Source: Roseateles toxinivorans (GTDB taxonomy: Bacteria; Pseudomonadota; Gammaproteobacteria; Burkholderiales; Burkholderiaceae_C). From it: a DNA stretch of 64,000 nucleotides. The notes below the pieces were generated by a model. The model saw only the letters and a list, made by a program, of their open reading frames with translations, ran no database searches and was not told where the DNA came from. The stretch lies in assembly GCF_004362525.1 (NCBI RefSeq), contig NZ_SNXS01000009.1, positions 1-64,000 of the forward strand. Reading direction: 5' to 3'. Below are positions 1 to 9,000 of the stretch, piece after piece. Position numbers and translations under genes: made by a program. Each line of letters begins with the position of its first letter. Position 1 is the stretch's first letter.

Positions 1-149
1 CGGCAAAACCAAGTGCCGCTAGCGCAGCGGGCTTCAACATTCCACTTCAGGTCGGGGCCAGCACCGATGACTGCGCTTTGTGCAGACCTTCCCTAGAGAC
101 CGAGCAGGACACACCAATGCTCGCCCCGCTCGGCCTTGGAACCCAAAAG

Positions 150-743
150 TCAACGACGACCACGCCTCAACATCAACCCCAACAGCGCGATCCCGCCAAT
201 CAGCAGCGCACCGCTGGTTGGTTCTGGAACAGCGCTCGCGCTGGAATATTTGAAAGCGTAGAACGCGTCAGCGGTGCCATTGGGTTGGAGTCCTGCGCCG
301 TCGGCGATGATGCTGATTCGGTCGGCCGACAAGCCGGTTGACGCCACGGTCACCGTGTCGCCGCCGGCCAGTACGAAGCTCGCGAAGATGCCGCTGGCAG
401 AGGCTGGGGAAGGGAAAGTCACGTTTTGTGCATAGGGCGTACCGTCCGCGATGAACGATATTTGACCGGCGCCTATGTGTTCGCCGAACCCCAAGAAGGC
501 AATCGCATAGTAGCTGCCATACCCCAGGCTGACGGTGGAGTCAGCCGCATTCAAGAAGGGTTGATTCAGACCAGTAGCTGCTGTGAAAGCCAACGGCGAG
601 GTGTTGCCATCCACGATCGTGTTGTTGATGTAGCTCAGAGAATTGGATTTGAAGCTGATGTCGGTCAAGGTGCCGGCGCTGGCCGTGGCCATCGCTGTGC
701 ACAACATCGAGATACTCAACAGGTACTTGGAAACGAATCGCAT
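150..743 (-). CDS. PEP-CTERM sorting domain protein
   Basis: A 197-residue exported protein. An N-terminal signal peptide (MRFVSKYLLSISMLCTAMA, followed by an Ala-rich stretch) precedes a low-complexity, Ser/Gly/Ala-rich beta-type body. The C-terminus has the classical PEP-CTERM signal: Val-Pro-Glu-Pro, about 18 hydrophobic residues, then a basic RRGRR tail. In this family the tail is recognised by exosortase and directs the protein to the cell surface or into exopolysaccharide. The start at 743 was chosen because it opens the signal peptide and has GGAG eight bases upstream; a longer in-frame extension to 839 has no signal-peptide logic. The substrate or role of the body is unknown, and no exosortase is visible in the window. 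Confidence 0.85.
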   Translation of the reverse strand: MRFVSKYLLSISMLCTAMATASAGTLTDISFKSNSLSYINNTIVDGNTSPLAFTAATGLNQPFLNAADSTVSLGYGSYYAIAFLGFGEHIGAGQISFIADGTPYAQNVTFPSPASASGIFASFVLAGGDTVTVASTGLSADRISIIADGAGLQPNGTADAFYAFKYSSASAVPEPTSGALLIGGIALLGLMLRRGRR

Positions 744-1025
744 ATCAGTTGCTCCAGGTGATTTCGTGGATGCCGGCGATGCATTGGCAGACTTGTTGCC
801 GGTGTCCGCGACGCTACTCGGGAAGTTGGTGGGCAACAACCCCGCGTGTGGGTGGTTCGCCTTCCCCTACGGGTTTGACCTAGCTCTACGACTCAAGCCT
901 CGACAAAGCGCAATCTCTGTGAATCGATCGCGTTTGTGACGGTCATGGCGCAGGGGTGGTTTGATGCGATGTCCGCGCCGACCGAACTTTGACCACCCGG
1001 GGATGTGACCAGAAACTTGGACTGG

Positions 1026-1161
1026 TTATGCAGCGATCCCCAAGTTCCTGCGGTGCTCGGTGGGGCTGCGGCAACCGAGCGAGTTCTTGATCCGCGCGTC
1101 CATGTACCAGCGGATTTAGGCGTCCACGGCCGCCACGAACTCGATGGTCGTGGATAGCCAA
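1026..1161 (-). pseudogene. IS3-family transposase C-terminal remnant
   Basis: On the minus strand the frame reads through the end of an IS3-type OrfB: FVAAVDA, then a stop, then IRWYMDARIKNSLGCRSPTE, and ends HRRNLGIAA-stop. The pattern 'YIRWYN-RIK-SLG-SP-EYRR-LGLAA' is the standard C-terminus of this family. The Tyr codon expected before IRWY is a TAA, so the fragment is dead. The bases after its stop resemble the usual terminal repeat region (TCCAAGTTTCTGGTCACATC). No other part of the element is recognisable between the PEP-CTERM gene and the GGDEF gene. Confidence 0.75.
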
Positions 1162-1179
1162 CCGCCTGTGCTTCGCGAC

Positions 1180-2130
1180 CTATGTGGAGGCAAGCTCGCT
1201 GCGGCTTCTTCCCGCCGACTTCGCTCTGTACAGAGCCGCATCGGCTCGACCGAGCAGATGCTCAACTCGGTCCTGAAGCGAGTGCGCCACACTTTCGATC
1301 GGCTGCTGGGAACTCAGTGCAACGAGCGTTGCCACGCCAATCGAGGTGCTCAGGCATCCTTGTTGACTTGCCTCATGGGGATGTGCCAGTTCAGCTAAGG
1401 CCCGATGCATGTGCGACGCGACCGCCATGGCGCCGTCGCTATCGGTATCTGGAAGCAGAACGACGAACTCTTCGCCACCCCAGCGCGCGCAGAAATCATT
1501 GGCGCGGCTGGCCGCCTTTCGCATGCACTCGGCAACCTTGATCAGGGCAAGATCGCCGGCTACGTGACCATAGAGGTCATTGAATGCCTTGAAGTGATCG
1601 ACATCGATCATCAGCACGCTGGTCGGCGTGCGCAAGCGATCGGCCCGAAGGACCTCGCGCTCGAGCCGCTCCTGCATCGCGCGGCGGTTTGCCAGTCCGG
1701 TCAGCGTGTCAGTTCGGGACAGTCGCCGCACTTCAGCCAGGGCCCGGCTCAACCGAAGCTGGGTGTTCACCCTGGCCTTCAGCACGCCGGGCCGGATGGG
1801 TTTGGACAGGAAGTCCACTGCACCCGCCGCAAAGGCAGCTTCTTCGGTGGCTTCGTCGCGATGGCTGGTCAACAGGACCACGGGGATCTCGGCGAGTTCG
1901 CTGGAATTCTGCATCAGGCCGAGCATCTCCAGCCCGCCCATCTCCGGCATCTCGGCGTCCAGCAGGACCAGGTCGACCGGCTCATTGCGCAGCAGGCGCA
2001 GCGCATCGACTGCGCTGCGGGCAAAGCGGCAGCGGCCGAAATCGCTCAGCAGTCGGCTGGCGGCTTGGATGATCGATGGGTCGTCATCGACAAGAAGCAG
2101 CGTGGCTGGAGGCGCGGCGGTATCGTTCAT
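1180..2130 (-). CDS. Response regulator with GGDEF diguanylate cyclase output
   Basis: A 316-residue REC-GGDEF protein. The receiver occupies roughly residues 10-125, with the acidic pair at VDDDPS, the phospho-acceptor Asp in LVLLDAEMPE and the conserved Lys in FLSKP. The GGDEF domain (about 140-310) has the active motif GGEEF and, five residues earlier, the RxxD inhibitory site (RAND), so c-di-GMP synthesis with product inhibition is expected. It lies 71 bases downstream of the first hybrid kinase on the same strand and is its most likely phospho-target. The start at 2130 gives the receiver the usual short N-terminus; an upstream in-frame Met would add 36 residues of overlap sequence. Confidence 0.9.
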   Translation of the reverse strand: MNDTAAPPATLLLVDDDPSIIQAASRLLSDFGRCRFARSAVDALRLLRNEPVDLVLLDAEMPEMGGLEMLGLMQNSSELAEIPVVLLTSHRDEATEEAAFAAGAVDFLSKPIRPGVLKARVNTQLRLSRALAEVRRLSRTDTLTGLANRRAMQERLEREVLRADRLRTPTSVLMIDVDHFKAFNDLYGHVAGDLALIKVAECMRKAASRANDFCARWGGEEFVVLLPDTDSDGAMAVASHMHRALAELAHPHEASQQGCLSTSIGVATLVALSSQQPIESVAHSLQDRVEHLLGRADAALYRAKSAGRSRSELAST

Positions 2131-2201
2131 GGCCCATTCTGACAGAGAGGTTGGACGGTCCGGCCGAAGCCGGTGCATGGCCTGTTGAAAACCCTCGGGG
2201 T

Positions 2202-5168
2202 CTAGTGCGCCGCGGCCCCAGATGCTTGCCAAGCGCAAAGAAACTGAAGCACGGGCTCGAAATCCAGCTCGGCCACGTCATGCTGGAGTCGCTGCAGTTC
2301 CTCGTCGGGCAGGCCCATCTGGCGCAGCCAGGGCAACAGGAACTCCAACTCCGTGGCGGCGCCGAGATCCTGCTGGCGCAGCAGGGTCAGCAAGCCCGTG
2401 AAGCGCTGGGCGGCATCGCCCGGTGGCTGCAACGCAGGCTGCGTTGGTGGGGCTGATCGGGCTGACGGGGTCACCAGTAGGCCTGCTGCAGACTGCCGCA
2501 GCATGTCCAGGGCCTCGGCCAATGCGTTCAACTGCGGTTGAATCTCGTCAGGCTGTCCGCCCTGCCGCAGCCGGTCTTCAGCCTGGGTGGCCAACTGGTC
2601 GATGCGCGCAGCGCCCAGCGTGGCAGCGGAACCCCGAAGCTTGTGCAACGTGGCCTTCAATCGGGCGGCATCCAGTGTATGTAGCTCTTCAACCCATCGA
2701 CTGTCGAACGTCGCGAGCATACGCACGACCATGCGTTGGAACAAGGCGAGGTCGCCACCCAATCGGGGCAGGGCCTCGGCCATGTTGACCCCGTCGATGA
2801 CGGGGTAGTTGGCAGGCGGAGGTGACGAAGAAGCAGGGACTGCCGAAATTCCGAGCCCGGCGGTGTGTGCCAACATCCGGCGGCTCAGGGTGTACACCAG
2901 CTTGCCGGGGTCCAGTGGCTTTGTCAGGAAATCGTCCATCCCGGCCTCAAGGGCGCGGCGACGCTCCTCTGACAGTGCGCCGGCCGTCAGCGCCAGCACC
3001 GGAAGCCTCTCCAGACCGGCCAACTGCCGGATGCGCCGGGTCGCCTCCAAGCCATCCATCTCCGGCATCTGAATGTCCATCAGCAGGGCGTCATAACGTT
3101 CTCCCCGCTGGAGCCGTGTGATCGCCAGGGCTGCCCTGGTTTCGCAAACAGCCTCGGCGCCTTCCTGCTCCAGCATGCGTTTGACCACGTCCAGGTTGAT
3201 CTCGCTGTCATCGACAACCAGCACACGAAGACCCTGAAGTCGCTTGCCATCGACGGCTTGGGCTGAATCATCGATCGGTCGATGGAGCACTTGATCTAAG
3301 GCTGCCGCATCGGCGGGTTCGAGTGGCAGCGTGACGATGAACTCTGCGCCTTCGGCCGCCGCGCTGTGTAAGGTCAGGCTCCCCCCCATAAGAACCACCA
3401 GGCGCTTGGAAATGAACAGCCCCAGGCCGGTGCCCCCGAATCTCCTGGTCGTGGATGCATCGGCCTGAACGAAGGGCTGGAACAACTTGCTCTGCGACTC
3501 GGTGGAAATGCCGATGCCCGAGTCGCGAACCGAGAAGCGCAACTGGGCTCCATCGACTCGCGCGATCAGGCTCACGCCGCCGGCCTGGGTGAACTTCAGC
3601 GCGTTGCTGAGCAGGTTGCTCAGCACCTGGCGCACACGGGACGCATCGCCGATCAGCCACTGAGGCAGTTGAGGGTCCTTGCTCAGCGTCCAGTTCAGGC
3701 CCTTGCTGCCGGCCTGGATGGCGAACACCGCATCGAGTTCCTGCAGCACATCGTGGGGGCTGTAGGCTGCGCGCTCCGCAGTCATCTCACCGGCCTCGAT
3801 CTTGGCCAGATCCAGCACGTCGTCAATCAGCGACAGCAGCGAGCGCCCGGAGATCTGCAACTTGCCAAGCAGCTGACTCTGGTCTTCGTTCAGCGGGGTA
3901 TCGGACAGCAGGTGGCCGATGCCGATGATCGCGTTCATCGGCGTGCGGATCTCGTGGCTCATATTGGCCAGGAACATACTCTTGGCTTCGCTGGCTGCTT
4001 CGGCATCGAGCTTGGCTTGGAGCAGCGCCTGCATCAGGTGATGCTGCTCGGTGACGTCCTGCAGGGCGCCCATCAGACGCACGGGCCGGCCCTCTTCCCG
4101 GTCCACCATGCCGAGCGCACGTACCACCAGCGGTGTGCCGTCTCTTCGCACGAAGGGAACTTCCAGATCCCAGCCGATGCCTTCCTCCATGCCGCGGCGC
4201 AAGGCTGCTTCGATCTGCTGGCGTGCGGCCGGAGGGTAGAAATCCAGTGACTCATCCAGCTTGGGCTGATAGTCAACGGCCACCCCATGGAGTCTGCAAG
4301 TCTGCGCCGACCAGAACAAGGTTTGGGTGAGCAAGTCCAATTCCCACCCCCCGACCCCGGCCAGCTCATTGGTGCGGCCTAGCAGAGCCTCGCTGCGGCG
4401 CAGCGCGGTTCTTTGCGCCATGTTCCCGGAAATGTCGACCAAGGTGCCGAAGACCCATTCGGCGGAGCCATCCGGCATTCGACTGATCACCCGGCCGCGC
4501 TCCTGGACCCAGACCCAGTGGCCCTGCCGGTGCTGCATCCGATGCTCGCTGAGGTACTCCGCCTGCGTGCCGCTCTGCAGCACCTCCAACTGCGCCGTGA
4601 TCCGCTCGCGCTCGTCCGGGTGGAGTCGCGCGGTGCGCAGGCCGAGATCCGGCGGTGTGATGTCTGCGATCGGCCAACCCAGCATCTCGGCCCAACGCTC
4701 ATTGACCTTCAGGGCGCCTGACGGCACATGCCATTCCCAGGTTCCGGCGTTCGAACTCAGCAGCAGGTTCTGCAGGCGCTGTCTCGCTTGCAGCAACTCG
4801 GCCTCAAAGCGCTGCCTTTCCGTGGCGACAAAGAACGCCCAATGAACGCGCAGCGATGCCGGCGGTGCTTTGCCCGGATCGCAGCGGGCGTTCAGCAGCA
4901 CGGCACGCTGCTTGCCGTTCGCGCTGCGCAGTTTCAGATGGATCTCGTCCACACGTCCCTGCCGCAGCAGCAGGGGCCAGACATGGGTCTGCATGAAGAT
5001 GCGCGAGGCCGGCGGCAGCAAATCGTCAAGATGCCACTGCACTCCAGATGGCGGGGCCATGCCGAACTGCTCGTGCAGTTCGGCATTCGTCAACAACGCC
5101 TGTCCCTGGCCGTCGGTGACCAGCACAGCGCAGGGCAGCAAGTCGAGGTCGGAGGCCAGATGCTCCAC
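2202..5168 (-). CDS. Hybrid sensor histidine kinase, PAS3-HisKA-HATPase-REC-HPt
   Basis: A 988-residue soluble kinase without membrane segments. Three PAS domains (about 5-115, 130-250, 262-375) are followed by HisKA with His405 ([12 protein letters not shown]), an HATPase (about 500-620, with DSGIGIS and FGGTGLGL), a receiver (about 645-765, Asp698 in LLMDIQMPE), an HPt domain with His842 (LHKLRGS) and a C-terminal helical module of about 65 residues. The chosen GTG start at 5168 lies just past the stop of the RsbQ-like hydrolase gene, in another frame; upstream sequence in this frame only overlaps the hydrolase. The first PAS domain is therefore at the extreme N-terminus, as expected if it receives a ligand from the hydrolase. 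Confidence 0.85.
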   Translation of the reverse strand: MEHLASDLDLLPCAVLVTDGQGQALLTNAELHEQFGMAPPSGVQWHLDDLLPPASRIFMQTHVWPLLLRQGRVDEIHLKLRSANGKQRAVLLNARCDPGKAPPASLRVHWAFFVATERQRFEAELLQARQRLQNLLLSSNAGTWEWHVPSGALKVNERWAEMLGWPIADITPPDLGLRTARLHPDERERITAQLEVLQSGTQAEYLSEHRMQHRQGHWVWVQERGRVISRMPDGSAEWVFGTLVDISGNMAQRTALRRSEALLGRTNELAGVGGWELDLLTQTLFWSAQTCRLHGVAVDYQPKLDESLDFYPPAARQQIEAALRRGMEEGIGWDLEVPFVRRDGTPLVVRALGMVDREEGRPVRLMGALQDVTEQHHLMQALLQAKLDAEAASEAKSMFLANMSHEIRTPMNAIIGIGHLLSDTPLNEDQSQLLGKLQISGRSLLSLIDDVLDLAKIEAGEMTAERAAYSPHDVLQELDAVFAIQAGSKGLNWTLSKDPQLPQWLIGDASRVRQVLSNLLSNALKFTQAGGVSLIARVDGAQLRFSVRDSGIGISTESQSKLFQPFVQADASTTRRFGGTGLGLFISKRLVVLMGGSLTLHSAAAEGAEFIVTLPLEPADAAALDQVLHRPIDDSAQAVDGKRLQGLRVLVVDDSEINLDVVKRMLEQEGAEAVCETRAALAITRLQRGERYDALLMDIQMPEMDGLEATRRIRQLAGLERLPVLALTAGALSEERRRALEAGMDDFLTKPLDPGKLVYTLSRRMLAHTAGLGISAVPASSSPPPANYPVIDGVNMAEALPRLGGDLALFQRMVVRMLATFDSRWVEELHTLDAARLKATLHKLRGSAATLGAARIDQLATQAEDRLRQGGQPDEIQPQLNALAEALDMLRQSAAGLLVTPSARSAPPTQPALQPPGDAAQRFTGLLTLLRQQDLGAATELEFLLPWLRQMGLPDEELQRLQHDVAELDFEPVLQFLCAWQASGAAAH

Positions 5169-5170
5169 CT

Positions 5171-5986
5171 TCAGGCAGCGCCTGCCGTGTCGGCCAGATA
5201 GCGCCGCATCGCATCTATCACCAGCTCGGGGTGGCTCATGTGCGCGCAATGGCCAGCGACATCCAGAACCTCGTAGCGACTGTTCGCCAACGCGCGGTGC
5301 AGGTACTGCCCGACTGACTGTGGCGCCAAGGCATCGTTGGCGTGCTGCAGGATCAGGCTTGGGCAATGCACCTTGTGCAAATCGGCGCGGTTGTCCGCAA
5401 AGAAAGTGGCGCGCGCAAATACCCGGGCAGTCACCGGGTCCGTCGAGCAGAAGCTGCGCTCCAGCTCCGCACCCGTACTGGCACCCCCCGCACCCGCCAC
5501 CACAGGCGCCAGATAGCTGGCCCAGCCCAGGTAGTTCTGATCCATCAACTCCAGCAACCCTTCCAGATCGGCGGCCTCGAATCCCCCTTGATAGTCGGGA
5601 GGATGGTTCAGAAAGCAGGGCGATGGCCCGATCAGGATCATCCGTTCGAAAAGATTCGGCCGCTGCAGATGCGCCAATATGCCGATGCTGCAGCTCACCG
5701 AGTGTGCGACCAGGGTGACGCCCTGACTCAGTCCCAACGCGTCGCAAACCTCGATCAAATCCTGGGCATAGCCCTCCAGCCGACCGTAGCGTTGCGTGTC
5801 GAAGGGGACCGAATCGGACGCAGGCCCGCTGCCGGTGTAGTCCAGCAGAATCTGCCTGTGGCTGGACTCAAAGGCCGGCGTGATGCCGGACCACATGCCC
5901 TGATGGCAACCAAAGCCATGGGCGTAAAGCAGCACCGGTCCCTGCTGACCGATGCTGCGGACATGATTTCTATCCAGGGGATTCAT
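5171..5986 (-). CDS. RsbQ-like alpha/beta hydrolase
   Basis: A 271-residue alpha/beta hydrolase closely resembling Bacillus RsbQ. Shared stretches include the opening RNHV, HGFGC, PAFE, GSG, GYAQD and SPC-LN-PP. The catalytic triad is visible as Ser96 (AHSVS, where RsbQ has GHSVG), Asp218 and His246 (AGHCAHMSHPE). In the known RsbQ/RsbP pair the hydrolase supplies a small hydrophobic ligand to a PAS domain. Here the gene ends 2 bases before the likely GTG start of a kinase with an N-terminal PAS domain, so the same arrangement is likely. AAAGGA lies at a good distance before the ATG at 5986. It belongs to the same superfamily as the plant KAI2/D14 receptors, but the ligand is unknown. Confidence 0.88.
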   Translation of the reverse strand: MNPLDRNHVRSIGQQGPVLLYAHGFGCHQGMWSGITPAFESSHRQILLDYTGSGPASDSVPFDTQRYGRLEGYAQDLIEVCDALGLSQGVTLVAHSVSCSIGILAHLQRPNLFERMILIGPSPCFLNHPPDYQGGFEAADLEGLLELMDQNYLGWASYLAPVVAGAGGASTGAELERSFCSTDPVTARVFARATFFADNRADLHKVHCPSLILQHANDALAPQSVGQYLHRALANSRYEVLDVAGHCAHMSHPELVIDAMRRYLADTAGAA

Positions 5987-6037
5987 GCTGTCCTTTCAGT
6001 GTCGTATCGAAAACGGATTCTCGTCCCTAGTCTGGAC

Positions 6038-9000
6038 TCATGAACCCAGACTCTGCGCTTCCAGCAGACTCAAGGCCTTCTCGAAGTCGAGGTCGTCCAC
6101 ACAGCGCTCGACCGCATCGACTTCCTCGGCACGCAGCCCCTGCTCGCGGAGCCAGCGTCGCAGACTCTGCAGAACGCTTCCAGCCTCAAGGTCCTGCCTG
6201 CGCAGAAGGCTGAGCAGTTCCGCGAAAGCCGCTTGGGCGTCTGCCAGCGGCGGTTCCTCTGACCCGTCAGAAGTTTCCAGGGGTTGCGCCAACCAGGCCT
6301 CGGCAGCGCTTTGCAGCGCCGCGATCGACTGTGCCAAGCTGCCGCGCAGCACCTTCAGCTCTGCTGGCGACGCTCCAACACGCAGGCGCTCCTCGCCTTC
6401 GGCCGCCAGCTCTTGGACGCGCAGCGCCCCCAGCAGGCCAGCCGAGCCACGCAGCTTGTGCAGTTGAGCTGCGGCCTGTTCCGCAGGAAGTTCGGCCAGG
6501 CCGTTCACCCATTCGGCGCCATGCGATTGCAGCAGCCTTGTCAGCAGCCGGTGGAACAGCCCCGTATCGCCGCCCAGCCGGTGCGCCGTGCCCTGGGCGT
6601 CGATTCCCTCGATCTGTGGCCAATCCGCGGGCAGTGCCGCCTGCGCGTCGATGCCGCGAACCGGCAGCGGTGCGCCGCGCCGCGCTTCAATGTGTCGCCG
6701 CAGCGTGCGCACCAGGGTTTCAGGGTCCAGCGGCTTGGTCAGAAAATCGTCCATGCCGGCTTCCAGTGCGCGGCGGCGTTCTTCCGCCAGCGCGCCGGCG
6801 GTCAGGGCTATCACCGTCAGATCGCGCAGCTGTAGGCGCTCGCGGATCAGCCGCGTCGCCTCCAGTCCGTCCATGCCGGGCATCTGGATGTCCATCAGCA
6901 CGGCATCGAATACCTCGCCCTGCGCCAATCGCTTCAAGGCGTCCTCGCCATGGCTGTCGCACTGCACCACCGCCCCCTGGCGCTCCAGCAGGCGGCGCGC
7001 CACCTCCAGGTTGATGTCGCTATCATCCACCACCAACAGGCGCACGTCGGGCAAGAGGCCGCCGCCCAGGCGCCGTATCACTGATTGATCCAGCAGGTGC
7101 TCGCTGCCGCCCTTGCGCTTGGCAATGGCCTCGTTGACGGCGTTGAACAAGGTGGAGGGGTTGGCCGGTTTGGCCAGCACAGCGTCCACAACCTCGGCGA
7201 TGTCCTCGGTCTGCAGGGCCTGGCGCTCATCCTGGGTGATCAACAGGGCTGCCGGCACGCTGCCCGCGGGGAGTGACTCGCGAAGCCGACGCATCGCGCT
7301 GATGCCGTCCAGACCGTCGCCCAAGTTCCAGTCGACAAGCAGCACGTCAGGCATTGGCTGCCCCGTCTGCTGTCGCTCCAGCATCAGATCCAGCAAGGAG
7401 CCGGCCTCCGCGAAGCTCCGGGCTTGCCACCCGAAGCCCGAACACAGGGCGGACAGTCGTTCGCGCTGCACCGCCTCGTCCTCGACGACGATGGCTTCCA
7501 TCCGATGGGGTGCACTGCTGACGGTAAGGGCCTGCGACTGCAGCGGCAGCTCGAGGGAGAACACGCTGCCTTGGCCCGGCTGGCTGACCAGCTCCACCGT
7601 ACCGCCCATCAGCCCGGCCAGGTGCTTGACGATAGCCAGCCCGAGCCCCGTGCCGCCAAACCGCCTCGTCGTCGCCGCCTCGGCCTGTGCAAAGGGCTGG
7701 AAGACCTGTGCCTGCGCTTCTGGTGTGATGCCCACGCCGCTGTCCCTGACCGTGAAGCGAAGGCCCTGGCGGTACGCGTCAAGGTCGCAGCGCTCGACGC
7801 GCAGGCTGACCTCGCCGCTTGCGGTGAACTTGATCGCGTTGCTGAGCAGATTGCTCAGCACCTGCTTGAGCCGCTGAGGGTCGCCGACCAGCGCCTCGGG
7901 AACCTCGGGTGCGCTCGCCACCTCCCAGCTCAGGCCCTTGGCGCGCGCCTGGTCGGCGAACACCGCGTCCAGGTCGCGCAGCACCGCCGAGAGTTGATAG
8001 CCGATCCGCTCCACCGCTAGCTCGCCGGCCTCGATCTTGCTCAGGTCCAGCACATCGTTGATGACGCCGAGCAGCGAGCGACCCGCCACCTGCAGCTTGC
8101 TGAGCAGTTGTCGCTGGTCCTCGTTCAACGGGGTGTCGGCCAGCAGATGAGCGATGCCGATCACCGCATTCATCGGCGTGCGGATTTCGTGACTCATATT
8201 GGCCAGGAACATGCCCTTGGCCGCACTGGCCGCCTCGGCTGCCGCCTTGGCATGGCGCAGCGCCCGCTCGGCAGCCAGACGCGCGGAGATGTCCTGGGCG
8301 ATGCCCAGGTAGCCGACGATGTTCCCGCGCTCGTCGCGCACCACGGTCACGGTCAGAGACACCGGCACATGGCTGCCGTCCTTGTGCACGTAGGTCCACT
8401 CGCGCTGCTCGGTTCCCTGGCGCTCGGGCAGGGTGACAAAGACGCGGAAGCCTTCCACCGTATGCCCCTCGGCTGCGCTGAGTGCAGTGCCGCGCTGCAC
8501 GACTTCGTCGGCCAGATGCATGACGGCCGGCGTCTGCCGCCCGATCATCTCGTCCGCCGTGTAGCCGAGCAGGCGTTCGGCCCCGGCGTTGAAGACGGTG
8601 ATCAGCCCGTCTGGCTCCGTGGCGATGATGGAAAAGTCGGTTGCTGCTTGCAGCACGCCGCGCAGCAGGTTGCCGAAGCGTTCGCGCTCAAGCTGGGCGG
8701 CGCGCATCTCGGAGATGTCCAACAAGGTGCCGCTGATCCACTCGGCGCGACCGTCGGGCGTGCGGGTCATCACCCGTCCGCTGGACAGGGTCCAGACCCA
8801 GTGGCCGTCTCGGTGACGCATACGGCTCTCGCACACGTACTGCCGGCTTTCACCCTTGAAATGGGCGATCAGCAGCTGGCGCGTCCGCTCCAGGTCTGCG
8901 GGGTGAAGGTATTCGACCCAGCCATCCCCGCTCATCGGCGGCAAGGCGTCGAGCTGATAACCCAGGATCTCCGCCCAGCGCGCATTGAAATGGGTCTCGC

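Noticed and set aside
5169-5747. A long N-terminal extension of the first hybrid kinase
   Set aside because: These codons overlap the RsbQ-like gene in another frame and show Gly/Arg/Cys-rich shadow composition. The GTG at 5168 is preferred.
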